A DNA stretch of 64,000 nucleotides from UBA11090 sp035560555. Its GTDB lineage: Bacteria; Spirochaetota; Spirochaetia; Treponematales; Rectinemataceae. Below are positions 1 through 8,463 of this stretch, piece by piece; position 1 is the stretch's first letter; every line of letters starts with the position of its first letter. The stretch is taken from assembly GCA_035560555.1 (NCBI GenBank), contig DATMZF010000039.1, positions 1 through 64,000 of the forward strand, in the 5' to 3' direction. The position numbers were made by a program, and so were the translations under genes. The notes beneath the pieces are model-generated. The model was not told the origin of the DNA. It saw only the letters and a list, made by a program, of their open reading frames with translations, and searched no databases.

Positions 1-121
1 CCTATTTACTGTGGTAGATCCCTCGGCTATCCGCCTCAAACCGCTTTGCGGTCTTCGGTTTTCGCCTTCCGCTCTTTCGGTCGGTCTCGGTTTCCCTTGG
101 CCTTCCCTAGAGCGCTCGATG

Positions 122-151
122 AAGGTAGCAAACTTCGCTACTTTCTGTCAA
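122..151 (-). promoter_or_regulatory. Putative outward promoter P2, extended -10
   Basis: On the minus strand TTGACA (151-146) is followed after 18 bp by TACCTT (127-122), which is preceded by TGC, an extended -10 motif. Purine A tracts lie upstream (152-190). A GTAGC/GCTAC inverted repeat overlaps the spacer and -10. It is the second of two tandem promoter-like elements pointing out of the window. Confidence 0.45.
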
Positions 152-244
152 GCCCTTTTTCTTTTTTCCGTCTTTTTCTTCAAGCCCCGTTTTACCGGAA
201 ACCTTTTAACGGAGCGCTTTTCCTTTCGTCCAAGCGCGAAAATG

Positions 245-273
245 AACTTACTTGGAATCGAGCCTCTTGTCAA
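245..273 (-). promoter_or_regulatory. Putative outward promoter P1 with UP-like A tracts
   Basis: On the minus strand TTGACA (273-268) is followed after 17 bp by TAAGTT (250-245). Just upstream (274-310) are several A/T tracts in helical spacing, as in UP elements of strong stable-RNA promoters. The -10 box matches the consensus poorly, so strength is uncertain. Confidence 0.4.
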
Positions 274-328
274 CAGGTTTTCAAAACTTTTTCAGCAACT
301 TTTTAAAAATCGCGAAAAGCGCGGCCTA

Positions 329-1879
329 TCAAAATGGCCAATAGCTGTCGCCATCTCCATATTCCCTGTACCCCGCGGCTTCGGCAAGCATGTGCTCCTC
401 TATGGCGCTAGAGCCTTGCAAGTCCGCTATGGTCCTGGCGACTTTCAAAACGGAATGACACGCCCTCATCGAAAATCCCAATTCCTCGGCCCGACTTCGG
501 AACAGTCTGTCCGCTCCCGCGTCGAGGACGCAAAAACGCTTAACCATTTCCGGTTGAAGCCTGCTGTTGTACAGGCCACCGAACGCGGCCGTCCTTTCAA
601 GCTGGAGTCTAGCCGCTTCTTCGACCTCAAAGACAAGGTCGGCCTGGCAATGGCAGGGAGCCCCAAGCATGGCCGCTGCGTCGGGGATTAGGACGGGAAT
701 TCTCATATCGATGCGGTCCAGGAGCGGCCCGCCAAGCTTTTTCCAGTAACGCTGGATTTCGAGCGGAGAGCAGACGCAGGCCTTGGTAGGGCTCCCCAGG
801 TTTCCGCAGGGACAAGAATTCGCCGCCATGAGCAGCTGAAAGTCGGCGGGGTATCGGAGGACTCGTCCCGCTCTCACCACGGATATGGATCCTCGCTCCA
901 AAGGTTCCCTCAGCGACTGAAGGACATCGTGCCCGAATTCGGGCGTCTCGTCCAGGAAAAGCACTCCCCTGTGCGCAAGGCTTATCTCGCCGGGGCGGGG
1001 AGGCTTGCCTCCGCCGACGATGCCTTCCAGCGACGCCGAGTGATGCGGTGAGCAGACGGGTGGCCTGAATGCGGAGGACTTGACGCCGTAGCTTTTGCCA
1101 TGAAGCGACCATATGGCCGCCACCTCAAGGGCTTGCGGCTCCGATAAAGCGGGAAGCAGAGAGGGAAAACGCATGGCGGCCATCGTCTTTCCCGATCCGG
1201 GAGGGCCGAAAAGCAGGAGATTGTGCCTTCCGGCCGCCGCGACGACGAGGGCTCTCATAACCTTTTCGTTGCCGCGATAATCGGAAAAATCGAGACAAGG
1301 CCCATCTCCCGCATCGCTCGAAAAATCCACATACGATCGGCGTTGTTGGGGCGCGGGCCGAAAGCTGGAACCATCCCTGATGGAGAGCAGTATGTCGGGA
1401 ATTTCCGATATGTGGCCGATCGGGAAAAGACGCCCTTCTCGTAGACGGCCGGCTTCGGCATAGTTGGCTTCCGGCACGATGAAGTCTCGCACCCCTTTCC
1501 GTGAAGCCTGCAGAAGAGCCGGCAGAGTGCCCCGCACTGGACCGACAAAACCGTCCAACGTCAGCTCACCGATGGCGAGAACGCCCTTGCCGCCGTCGGG
1601 AACCGCTCCCGATGCCAAAAGAATCTTCAGAGCGATGGGTAGATCGTAGAGTGAGCCTTCTTTGGGGAGATCGGCGGGAGAGAGATTGATGAGGATTCTG
1701 TCCTGTGGAAATTCGAAGGCGGAATTCCTGATGGCTGCCCTGACTCTTTCTCGAGATTCCCTCACCGAGGCCGCGGCCAGACCAACGATATCGACAGCGG
1801 GAATCCCTCGCCGGATATCGACTTCTATTTTGACAAGAAACCCCTCGAAACCGAGGGGTTCATACGCAAAAATATCCAT
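329..1879 (-). CDS. comM: ComM/YifB family Mg-chelatase-like AAA+ ATPase
   Basis: A 516-aa protein of the YifB/ComM family, close to the usual ~505 aa. The N-terminal half (about 1-170) is the Lon-protease-like fold domain that starts with the typical MDIFAYEP-type motif. The AAA+ Mg-chelatase domain follows, with Walker A GPPGSGKT at residues 225-232 and Walker B LFLDE near 310. The C-terminal Mg_chelatase_C domain ends the protein. In naturally transformable bacteria ComM is a hexameric helicase that promotes branch migration during recombination of incoming DNA; whether this host is transformable is unknown. The ATG at 1879 is preceded by GGAAGGTG. It lies 68 bp downstream of pheT on the same strand. 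Confidence 0.93.
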   Translation of the reverse strand: MDIFAYEPLGFEGFLVKIEVDIRRGIPAVDIVGLAAASVRESRERVRAAIRNSAFEFPQDRILINLSPADLPKEGSLYDLPIALKILLASGAVPDGGKGVLAIGELTLDGFVGPVRGTLPALLQASRKGVRDFIVPEANYAEAGRLREGRLFPIGHISEIPDILLSIRDGSSFRPAPQQRRSYVDFSSDAGDGPCLDFSDYRGNEKVMRALVVAAAGRHNLLLFGPPGSGKTMAAMRFPSLLPALSEPQALEVAAIWSLHGKSYGVKSSAFRPPVCSPHHSASLEGIVGGGKPPRPGEISLAHRGVLFLDETPEFGHDVLQSLREPLERGSISVVRAGRVLRYPADFQLLMAANSCPCGNLGSPTKACVCSPLEIQRYWKKLGGPLLDRIDMRIPVLIPDAAAMLGAPCHCQADLVFEVEEAARLQLERTAAFGGLYNSRLQPEMVKRFCVLDAGADRLFRSRAEELGFSMRACHSVLKVARTIADLQGSSAIEEHMLAEAAGYREYGDGDSYWPF

Positions 1880-1947
1880 GCGACACCTTCCACCCGATAT
1901 ACGCGCGAAAAGGCCGCGAGCGCTTCAGCGCACCAGTTGCCCGTCTT

Positions 1948-3663
1948 TCAGCTTTCTCCGAGTATGGTATCCAGGTCGATTTCTCCGCCGGCCGCAGGCA
2001 TGGTGACACCGAAAGCCTCGAGGATCGCGGGATGAACCTCCCCAAAGACGCCTACTTTCGCGCCGCCGCTCCAGACCTCGGCCTGACGGCCTGGGATGAA
2101 GCGCGGATCAAAGGCCTCTTTCACGCTGTACTCTTTGCCCAGATAGAACATCAGCGTCGCGAGATGTGAAGCCGATTCGTTGTAGTCCGCTTGGGCGTGC
2201 GTGTTGAGAAAGCCGAGGTATTGCCTCGTGGCGATGCCGTAGTTCTCGGTTTCATCCTTGATGGCCACCTTCCCCACTTCGAAGGTTCTGTGCGGATAGG
2301 GAGCCTTGACCGAAACGGACTCGGTTCCCAGCAAGCCGGGAAGCGGCGAATTTCTCAGATACTCGAAGTTTTCGCTCATTGGATTGGTGATCTTCACGAC
2401 GGCTTTGGCCGGTATGCCCATCTTATCCACATAGTCGCGCTTGCTGCCGAGATAGTTGTAGATCATCTCTTGATACCCGACGCCTACGAGCGTGAGCTTC
2501 GCCTTACGGGAGAGCTGTTCAATGGGGGAAAGCCTTCCAATCGTGAAATCGCGCGGTTTTTCGGGCGGGAAGTTTTCCATGCCGATGCCTATCAGCACAT
2601 CCTCGATGATGTCGACGGGATGGAGGAAATCATTCCTGTATCCGGCGGGCTCTACGACGATGAATTCGCCCTCCACCTTGGCCCTTGAGCCCATGCTTTC
2701 GACCGCGGCCCTCGCCTCTTCCGCGCTCATATCGAGGCCGAGCAGTTTCCTGACCTGGTCGATACGCACCTTCAACGCTCCCTGGAAATACGAGGGAAAG
2801 GTGATCTTTCTGCCAAATGGCGTGTCATAGGGATATTTCACCTCGACGTTCTCGATGGAAAAACCCATATCGGAGAGGTCGCAGGCTAAAATGGAGGCGG
2901 TAATCGTCACCGAAGGATAATCGGTGCCGGTGACCTCGATGAAAAGTTCATTATCGCCTACGAGGACTGCCCCCAGATCGGCTGAATTGATGATGGGCGG
3001 GTAGGAGAGAACCCTGTTCTTGTCATCCAGCAGGAGAGGATGGACAGGCTCATTCTGAAGAATGGATCCATATTCCTTCCCTTTTGGATGTTCGGCGAGA
3101 ATTTGGCGCAAGGTCATGTTCCGCGTTTCCTGGAGGGGAACGAAGGAAACCTTGTCCGGGTCGACGCCCTTGTAGTGGACGGGCCAGGAAATTATTGAGG
3201 GACGGTAGAGGCCGATGGAGACGGTTTTCCGTTTGCGGCCATAGTTCCACGTCAGCTTTTCCTGAGCCTGGATGAGCTCTTTCAGCATGGAATCTGTTAT
3301 CGAAACGCCCTTCGCCACGAATCCGGCAAGGTAAGGTCGAACGGCGTGGACGCTCTCTTCCACTTCGACGACATGCTTCGAGTCGCGCGCTTCCCCAAGG
3401 GGCACGAAGAATGGGTATTCGGGCATCACCTTCTTCCTGTGGGTCTTCAGCTGGCGAGCGAGCCCGGCTGTCGTCCAGAGATCCGGGCGATTCGTGTCGT
3501 TGAGCTCTATTTTGATCGTCCTATGCTCCGCGTCCGCCCCTTCCTTGTCCCAGCCATCCAGTTCGGCCTTGGCGGTAGGCAGTATGGCTTCGAGCTCGGC
3601 TGAGTCGGGACAGTCGCCCAGAAGCGTGAAGAACAGTTTTTCGTTGACTTCTATTTTAGGCAT
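1948..3663 (-). CDS. pheT: Phenylalanyl-tRNA synthetase beta subunit, archaeal type
   Basis: The beta chain of the alpha2-beta2 enzyme that charges tRNA-Phe. At 571 aa it is far shorter than the ~790-aa standard bacterial PheT and lacks the N-terminal tRNA-binding (EMAP-like) and C-terminal anticodon-binding domains. It has the compact archaeal/eukaryotic layout: N-terminal region with the NDTNRPDLW motif, B3/B4 core (the B3/B4 domain edits Tyr-tRNA-Phe), B5 domain and a catalytic-like core near the C-terminus. Archaeal-type PheRS is a known trait of spirochaetes. It follows pheS with a 12-bp gap, so the two subunits are surely co-transcribed. Confidence 0.93.
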   Translation of the reverse strand: MPKIEVNEKLFFTLLGDCPDSAELEAILPTAKAELDGWDKEGADAEHRTIKIELNDTNRPDLWTTAGLARQLKTHRKKVMPEYPFFVPLGEARDSKHVVEVEESVHAVRPYLAGFVAKGVSITDSMLKELIQAQEKLTWNYGRKRKTVSIGLYRPSIISWPVHYKGVDPDKVSFVPLQETRNMTLRQILAEHPKGKEYGSILQNEPVHPLLLDDKNRVLSYPPIINSADLGAVLVGDNELFIEVTGTDYPSVTITASILACDLSDMGFSIENVEVKYPYDTPFGRKITFPSYFQGALKVRIDQVRKLLGLDMSAEEARAAVESMGSRAKVEGEFIVVEPAGYRNDFLHPVDIIEDVLIGIGMENFPPEKPRDFTIGRLSPIEQLSRKAKLTLVGVGYQEMIYNYLGSKRDYVDKMGIPAKAVVKITNPMSENFEYLRNSPLPGLLGTESVSVKAPYPHRTFEVGKVAIKDETENYGIATRQYLGFLNTHAQADYNESASHLATLMFYLGKEYSVKEAFDPRFIPGRQAEVWSGGAKVGVFGEVHPAILEAFGVTMPAAGGEIDLDTILGES

Positions 3664-3675
3664 ACACTATCTCCC

Positions 3676-5241
3676 TCAGCGTGTTTTGTTCAGGGCTCGG
3701 CGCATACGGACGCTCTCCAGGTCGGGACTGAACAGCTCTCGAAGATCGTTCAGGCCGAGAGCCATCAGGGCCATTCGATCGATGCCAATGCCCCAGGCGA
3801 GAACCGGCACATCGATGCCGAGCGATTTTGTTACCTCGGGGCGGAATATCCCCGAACCGCCGAGTTCGAACCAGCCCAGGACGGGATGCTTGATGTGCAC
3901 TTCCACCGATGGCTCGGTGAAGGGGAAATAGCCGGGAACGTATTTGACTTCCTTGGCGCCGGCGACTTCCACGGCAAACATCTCCAGGAATCCTAGAAGC
4001 GTCCTGAGGTTCACTTCCTCACCCAGCACTATCCCTTCCGTCTGGTAGAAGTCGGAAAGGTGCGTGGCGTCCACTTTATCGTAGCGGAAGCATCTGGCTA
4101 TGCCAAAGTACTTTCCGGGTATCTTGGCCTTCGGGAGCTGCCTGGCCGAGAGCACCGTGCCCTGGCTGCGGAGGATAAGTCTCTTCGTGAATTCGCGATC
4201 GAAGTGGTAATTCCAGCCGCGGCTTCCCGTGTCGCCGCCGTTTTCGTGCGCGGCAGCGACATTGGAGAGATGGGGTTCTTCTATATACTTGGCTTTCTGG
4301 GGATCGTCTATATGGTAGACATCGTGTATGTCGCGCGCCGAATGGAACTGCGGCATGAAGAGGGCGTCCGAATTCCAGAACTCGGTCTCGACCATGTTGC
4401 CGTCAAATTCCTCGAATCCCAGCGAGACGAGCTTGTCCTTCACGCTTTCGAGAAACTCGACATAGGGATTTTTCCTGCCTGGAATCGCCCTGGCAGGGTT
4501 GACGCCGATGTTGTAAGGCCTGAAAGCGCCGCTTTTCCAGCCGCCCTTCTCGAGCATGGCCGGGGTCAGTGCGCCCAGTTCCTCGCCGGTCATGCCCAGC
4601 GCGACCAGCGCTTCCCTGACTTCCTTGGTCGCCTCACAGAGGCGGTAGCCGACTCGTTCGCGTTCGGCTACCCTGAAGGGAGCGTCGCCCGAACCGCGCT
4701 TTTTCGCCACCGACTGTACGATGGCCAGCGCCTCGGCATCCAGCTTGCTTTCTTCCAGGGTTCCCCCCTGCCCCGAAGCGATCTTGAGGAGTTCATTCAG
4801 CCTGACGACGCGCGGTGGGAGAGCGGCGCCTGCGACCTTGGATGCCCTCTTGTCCGCGTCCATGCAGACGACGCCTTCTTTTGAGAGGAGGCCAAAGGCA
4901 GATCCGATATTCTTCTGCTCAAGGCCAAGCTTTTCGGCTAGTTCTGGCAATCTTGCGGGACCGGAACTTTCCAGGAAGCCGAAAATTCTTTCTTCAGGCG
5001 TGCCTTTTTCGGCATATTCCGAGCCAAGCGGCGTGATTTCATACAACACCGATACGGTTCTCGCGGTCTCTTCGATCAGGCCCTTGCCGGACAACCACGA
5101 AAAAGCCTGATTTTCCTGGCCTTCGCGATAGCCAAGATCATTGCGCACCATCGGCGCGTCGATCTCGCTTCCGCGTTCGTATTTGAGTAGTATCCGGACT
5201 TCCAGGGGATGAAGGGTTTTCGCAACGCTTACAGCATCCAT
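3676..5241 (-). CDS. pheS: Phenylalanyl-tRNA synthetase alpha subunit, archaeal type
   Basis: The catalytic alpha chain of PheRS. At 521 aa it is longer than the ~330-aa bacterial PheS. About 200 N-terminal residues form winged-helix modules, as in archaeal and eukaryotic alpha subunits, in place of the bacterial coiled coil. The class II catalytic core fills the C-terminal part, with motif 2 around FGIARCFRYDKVDATHLSDF and motif 3 in GWFELGGSGIFRPEV and GIGIDRMALM. ATG at 5241 follows GGAG with 8-nt spacing. First gene of the pheS-pheT pair. Confidence 0.93.
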   Translation of the reverse strand: MDAVSVAKTLHPLEVRILLKYERGSEIDAPMVRNDLGYREGQENQAFSWLSGKGLIEETARTVSVLYEITPLGSEYAEKGTPEERIFGFLESSGPARLPELAEKLGLEQKNIGSAFGLLSKEGVVCMDADKRASKVAGAALPPRVVRLNELLKIASGQGGTLEESKLDAEALAIVQSVAKKRGSGDAPFRVAERERVGYRLCEATKEVREALVALGMTGEELGALTPAMLEKGGWKSGAFRPYNIGVNPARAIPGRKNPYVEFLESVKDKLVSLGFEEFDGNMVETEFWNSDALFMPQFHSARDIHDVYHIDDPQKAKYIEEPHLSNVAAAHENGGDTGSRGWNYHFDREFTKRLILRSQGTVLSARQLPKAKIPGKYFGIARCFRYDKVDATHLSDFYQTEGIVLGEEVNLRTLLGFLEMFAVEVAGAKEVKYVPGYFPFTEPSVEVHIKHPVLGWFELGGSGIFRPEVTKSLGIDVPVLAWGIGIDRMALMALGLNDLRELFSPDLESVRMRRALNKTR

Positions 5242-5304
5242 TTAGTCTGCTCCATACAAGGAGATTAGGGCACATCGCAGGTCGTTCGAGGAAAACGATT
5301 ATGC

Positions 5305-8300
5305 CTATTGGGCGCCAGTATCGCCCAAAATACCCTTAACCGTCAATGTGGAGAAACCTGGCTTCAGTATAAAAGCCTTGCTCGCCCTTCCATCCATCGC
5401 CACCTCGACGGGAGCGTCGAGGCTTGTCCATCTGCAATGCGCCGTGGACTGCTTCGTCGGCATCGATCGCAGCCAATCCCAGCTTATGTAATCGTCCTCG
5501 TCCCTGGAGATCTTCATATAGCCGATGCTCATGCTCGTGAGATTGTGGAAAAAATGGGAACCCAGGGAGGAATCGATGACAAAATCGGGGAGGTCGGCTT
5601 CGACGATTACCTTAGCGCGCGAAATCTGAGCGAAGGAGACGGGAATCCCGAGCCAGCGGTCCCTTGTTCCCCATCTTCCCGGTCCTACCAGGATATAGCG
5701 CTTCCCCAATTTTTTAAGCTGGATATCGAGGCTTTCGATTTCCGCTGCCATTTCCAGCGTCTTGGAGCGATCGAAGGCTTCGGGATCCACCCATACAATA
5801 TCGCTGAGGCCCAGCTCCCTGCCATTGCCCATCGTCTTGTTGGAGTAGATGAAACAATGATCCCTGTCCATGGCCTCAAGATCCACATTCACTTTCTCCT
5901 CCCTGTGGATGAGGGGTTTGAGCTGCAGTATGTGCAGGGCTGGTCTTCCCGTCTCTGGGGCCATGTTGAGGGCATATTCAATTTCGACGGGCGTTCCCAT
6001 CGAACGCGTGCCGATATCCAGTATCATCGAAATTGCGTTGGCGAAGGGCAGCGCCTCGTGTTTGAGGATGTTCGCGAGATCCACGACTTTAGGCCCCCGG
6101 CCGGAGCTGCCGGGAACGAAACGCAGGTCTTCCGCATCCCAAGTCGAGACGATGAGCGGAAATGTTCTATTGCTGGAAGCCGCGGAAATGGGCAGTTCGG
6201 AGAGGCTCGCCATCTCCCCCGCGTAGAGATCGGGCATCGAGGTGCCCATGTCAAGGGCGTGGAAATTTCTCTGCGTGTTCTCCAGAGCCTGATCGGGGGA
6301 CAACACATCCAGTTTGGGGTATTTGGGGCAGAAGCGGTGGGCGGCCCCGCCTCCCACCACCCAGGTGCCCAATCCCAGCGCCGCCACGCAAAAGCCATCC
6401 TCGGGTTTTGTGTAGGAAACAGGATAGTAGTTGTACGACTGCGCCACGCCGGAAATATCGGGATAGTAGTAGTTGCCATGCCTCGATCCTACGAGTTCCT
6501 GTATGACGACGGCCATTCTCTCCTCTTCAAGATTATATCGCGCAACCTCGAAATAAGATCTCGCGTCCATCGAAAAGAGGCTGGCGTAAATGAGCCTGAT
6601 GGCATCGCATAACTGGGTCAGGCGCACTTCGATATCGGGATGGTTGTTGGGAATGATATACGTATCGTAGATCCCGGAAAAAGGCACCATGAGCATATCT
6701 TCGAAGAGCCCCGACGATCTTACGGCGAGGGGTTTATCGGTGACGCCCAAAAAGCTCCTGAGCTTCGAGACGAGCGTGCGCGAGAGCGGAATCGAAAGGA
6801 AGGTGCGCTTCAATTCGCTCGAGCAGGGACCATAAAAAGCGGATGACCAGAGGTTGTGCGATTCCAAAAATGTCTCGAATTCGTCGATGCCTATAAAAGC
6901 GGTTCGGGGAATCTTTATGTCGAGGCCGTCAATATAGCGCGAAAAATTGAGGTTCTCCAACAACGAATGGATGAAGACTATGCCGCGCCCCTTGCCTCCC
7001 ACCGATCCGTCGACGAGACGGCTGACGTAGTTTTCCTCCGCCATCATGCTTTCGTCGAAATTTGCGACGATACCCCTCGATTTTTCCTTCTTCACCGTGT
7101 CGAGAATTTCAACGATGAAATCGCGCATCGCCATTATGTCGGGAAAATCGTCCACTTTATAGGGCCGGAGGACTTTAGACATCTGTATTTCCCCGCGCGC
7201 CATAAGCCAGGCGGAGAAATGATTTTGTTCGGCGTGATACGCGAGGCTTTCTGGCGGGAGGTAATGGAGAATTTCTATGAACTCCTTCATGTTGCGGGCT
7301 CGCCTGATCTCGGTTCCGTTGGGCATGCAGAAACGGAAAGCGCCGAAGCCGAGATTTTCGACGAGAAAGGTCGCGAGTTCCATTTCCAGGGATTCCGAAT
7401 TCTTATCGGTGAAGGCGGCGCCCATGGCATAGGCTTTTTCCCTGATCTTCTGCTCGCTAGACTGCACCAGGACCGGCAGATCGTGGATACGAGATTTGGC
7501 CATTTTGAGAAAGGCGAAGCCAGCCTCATCGTCCAGTTTGCCGTTCCTCGGAAAGCGCAGATCCGTGATGACCGTGAGAAGGTTCGCCTCGTAGGTGTTG
7601 AAGATTTCCAGCGCTTCCTCGTAGCTGGACGCGAGAAGGATCTTGGGCCGCGCACGGATGGAGAGAAGCTTGTAGGTCTCCGTGACTTTTTCTTCCTCGA
7701 TGAGGTTCTGGGTCTGACGCAGAACCACCTTGTAGAGAACCGGAAGAAAGCGGGAATAATAGCGCACCGAGTCTTCGATGAGGAGTATGACCCTGACCCG
7801 CGCCGACATCGTATCCGCCTGGACATTCCTGACGTCCTCGATGTACTTGATCATGCCGACGAAGAGCTTGGAATAGCCGTTCCAGACAAAGATCCTGTCG
7901 ATAGCCGCCAGGTCAGGTCTCGCCATATCGAGATTTTCAAGGCTTGAATTGTTGGTAGCCATGAGAAGTATGGGGATGTCGGGCCAGATATGCTTCATAT
8001 CCTGCGCAAGTTTGAGTGGAGCGTCGAATTCGATGCCCGCCATGAGTATGACGAGGTCGAAGCTCCCCCCCCGATAGAGATCGAGCGCCGATTCTTCGGT
8101 ATAGGCGCAGGTCACTCTGGGTATGGTGTTGAGGTTGAGCTTAAAATATTCGCCATAGATCTGTTCCGTCAGCACGCCATCCGACTCAACGACGAAGGAA
8201 TCGTAGAGGCTGCCGACGAGAAGGACTTCGCGCACCCTGAATCTCATTAGGTCGTGATAGATATTCCGTTCCCGTCTTTGCTGGTCGTAGGCGGCCACAA

Positions 8301-8316
8301 GTTCGTTGAAATACAT
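5305..8316 (-). CDS. Receiver-like/PEP-synthase ATP-grasp fusion protein
   Basis: A 1003-aa protein in three parts. Residues about 28-165 resemble a response-regulator receiver that has lost its acidic pocket and acceptor Asp. Residues about 174-325 look like a second receiver that keeps the key residues: E181/D182, acceptor-like D252 in ITDLRF and K305. Residues about 420-850 match the N-terminal ATP-binding (PPDK_N) domain of PEP synthase/pyruvate phosphate dikinase, with GGKG at 440 and AVRSSG near 531. The swivelling phospho-His domain and the PEP/pyruvate barrel are absent, so it cannot carry out the full PEP synthase reaction. A conserved-looking block with VGPGRWGTRDRW lies near residue 900. 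Function unknown; an ATP-dependent regulatory or phosphotransfer role is inference. A TATTAT box sits 6 nt before the ATG. Confidence 0.7.
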   Translation of the reverse strand: MYFNELVAAYDQQRRERNIYHDLMRFRVREVLLVGSLYDSFVVESDGVLTEQIYGEYFKLNLNTIPRVTCAYTEESALDLYRGGSFDLVILMAGIEFDAPLKLAQDMKHIWPDIPILLMATNNSSLENLDMARPDLAAIDRIFVWNGYSKLFVGMIKYIEDVRNVQADTMSARVRVILLIEDSVRYYSRFLPVLYKVVLRQTQNLIEEEKVTETYKLLSIRARPKILLASSYEEALEIFNTYEANLLTVITDLRFPRNGKLDDEAGFAFLKMAKSRIHDLPVLVQSSEQKIREKAYAMGAAFTDKNSESLEMELATFLVENLGFGAFRFCMPNGTEIRRARNMKEFIEILHYLPPESLAYHAEQNHFSAWLMARGEIQMSKVLRPYKVDDFPDIMAMRDFIVEILDTVKKEKSRGIVANFDESMMAEENYVSRLVDGSVGGKGRGIVFIHSLLENLNFSRYIDGLDIKIPRTAFIGIDEFETFLESHNLWSSAFYGPCSSELKRTFLSIPLSRTLVSKLRSFLGVTDKPLAVRSSGLFEDMLMVPFSGIYDTYIIPNNHPDIEVRLTQLCDAIRLIYASLFSMDARSYFEVARYNLEEERMAVVIQELVGSRHGNYYYPDISGVAQSYNYYPVSYTKPEDGFCVAALGLGTWVVGGGAAHRFCPKYPKLDVLSPDQALENTQRNFHALDMGTSMPDLYAGEMASLSELPISAASSNRTFPLIVSTWDAEDLRFVPGSSGRGPKVVDLANILKHEALPFANAISMILDIGTRSMGTPVEIEYALNMAPETGRPALHILQLKPLIHREEKVNVDLEAMDRDHCFIYSNKTMGNGRELGLSDIVWVDPEAFDRSKTLEMAAEIESLDIQLKKLGKRYILVGPGRWGTRDRWLGIPVSFAQISRAKVIVEADLPDFVIDSSLGSHFFHNLTSMSIGYMKISRDEDDYISWDWLRSMPTKQSTAHCRWTSLDAPVEVAMDGRASKAFILKPGFSTLTVKGILGDTGAQ

Positions 8317-8363
8317 GGCTCAATAATAGATCAGATGACACAAAAACGAAAGCGCGATCTTCC

Positions 8364-8393
8364 TTGACCAGGGCATCTGCTCGCGTATATGAT
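8364..8393 (+). promoter_or_regulatory. Promoter of the aro operon
   Basis: TTGACC (8364-8369) and TATGAT (8388-8393) are separated by 18 bp; an overlapping TATATG gives 16 bp. Start of transcription would fall near 8400, giving a leader of about 64 nt before aroF. Confidence 0.55.
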
Positions 8394-8425
8394 CATTGTT
8401 ACTCTTCGGAGGAGCATTAGTCGAA

Positions 8426-8447
8426 GCCGGGACGAATTTAGTCCGGC
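8426..8447 (+). promoter_or_regulatory. Stem-loop in aroF leader
   Basis: GCCGGGAC and GTCCGGC can pair around a 7-nt loop with one bulged G, just before the aroF ribosome-binding region. On either side lie two similar elements, GGAGCATTAGTC (8411-8422) and GGAGTATTAGTC (8451-8462). The hairpin plus the duplicated GGAG element could affect initiation at aroF, but no regulator or peptide is evident. Confidence 0.35.
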
Positions 8448-8463
8448 GCCGGAGTATTAGTCC

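Larger units (their letters stand above)
1..328. other. Left-edge intergenic region with no gene
   Basis: No credible coding frame is seen here. Read on the minus strand, the region is A-tract rich, then carries two TTGACA hexamers (at 268-273 and 146-151). A purine-rich stretch with small GC hairpins follows, down to position 1. This resembles the upstream region and leader of a stable-RNA operon transcribed leftwards out of the window. A short GC hairpin followed by a T run on the minus strand (about 302-323) may end comM transcription. No rRNA or tRNA sequence itself is inside the window, so the downstream gene is an inference. Confidence 0.5.
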
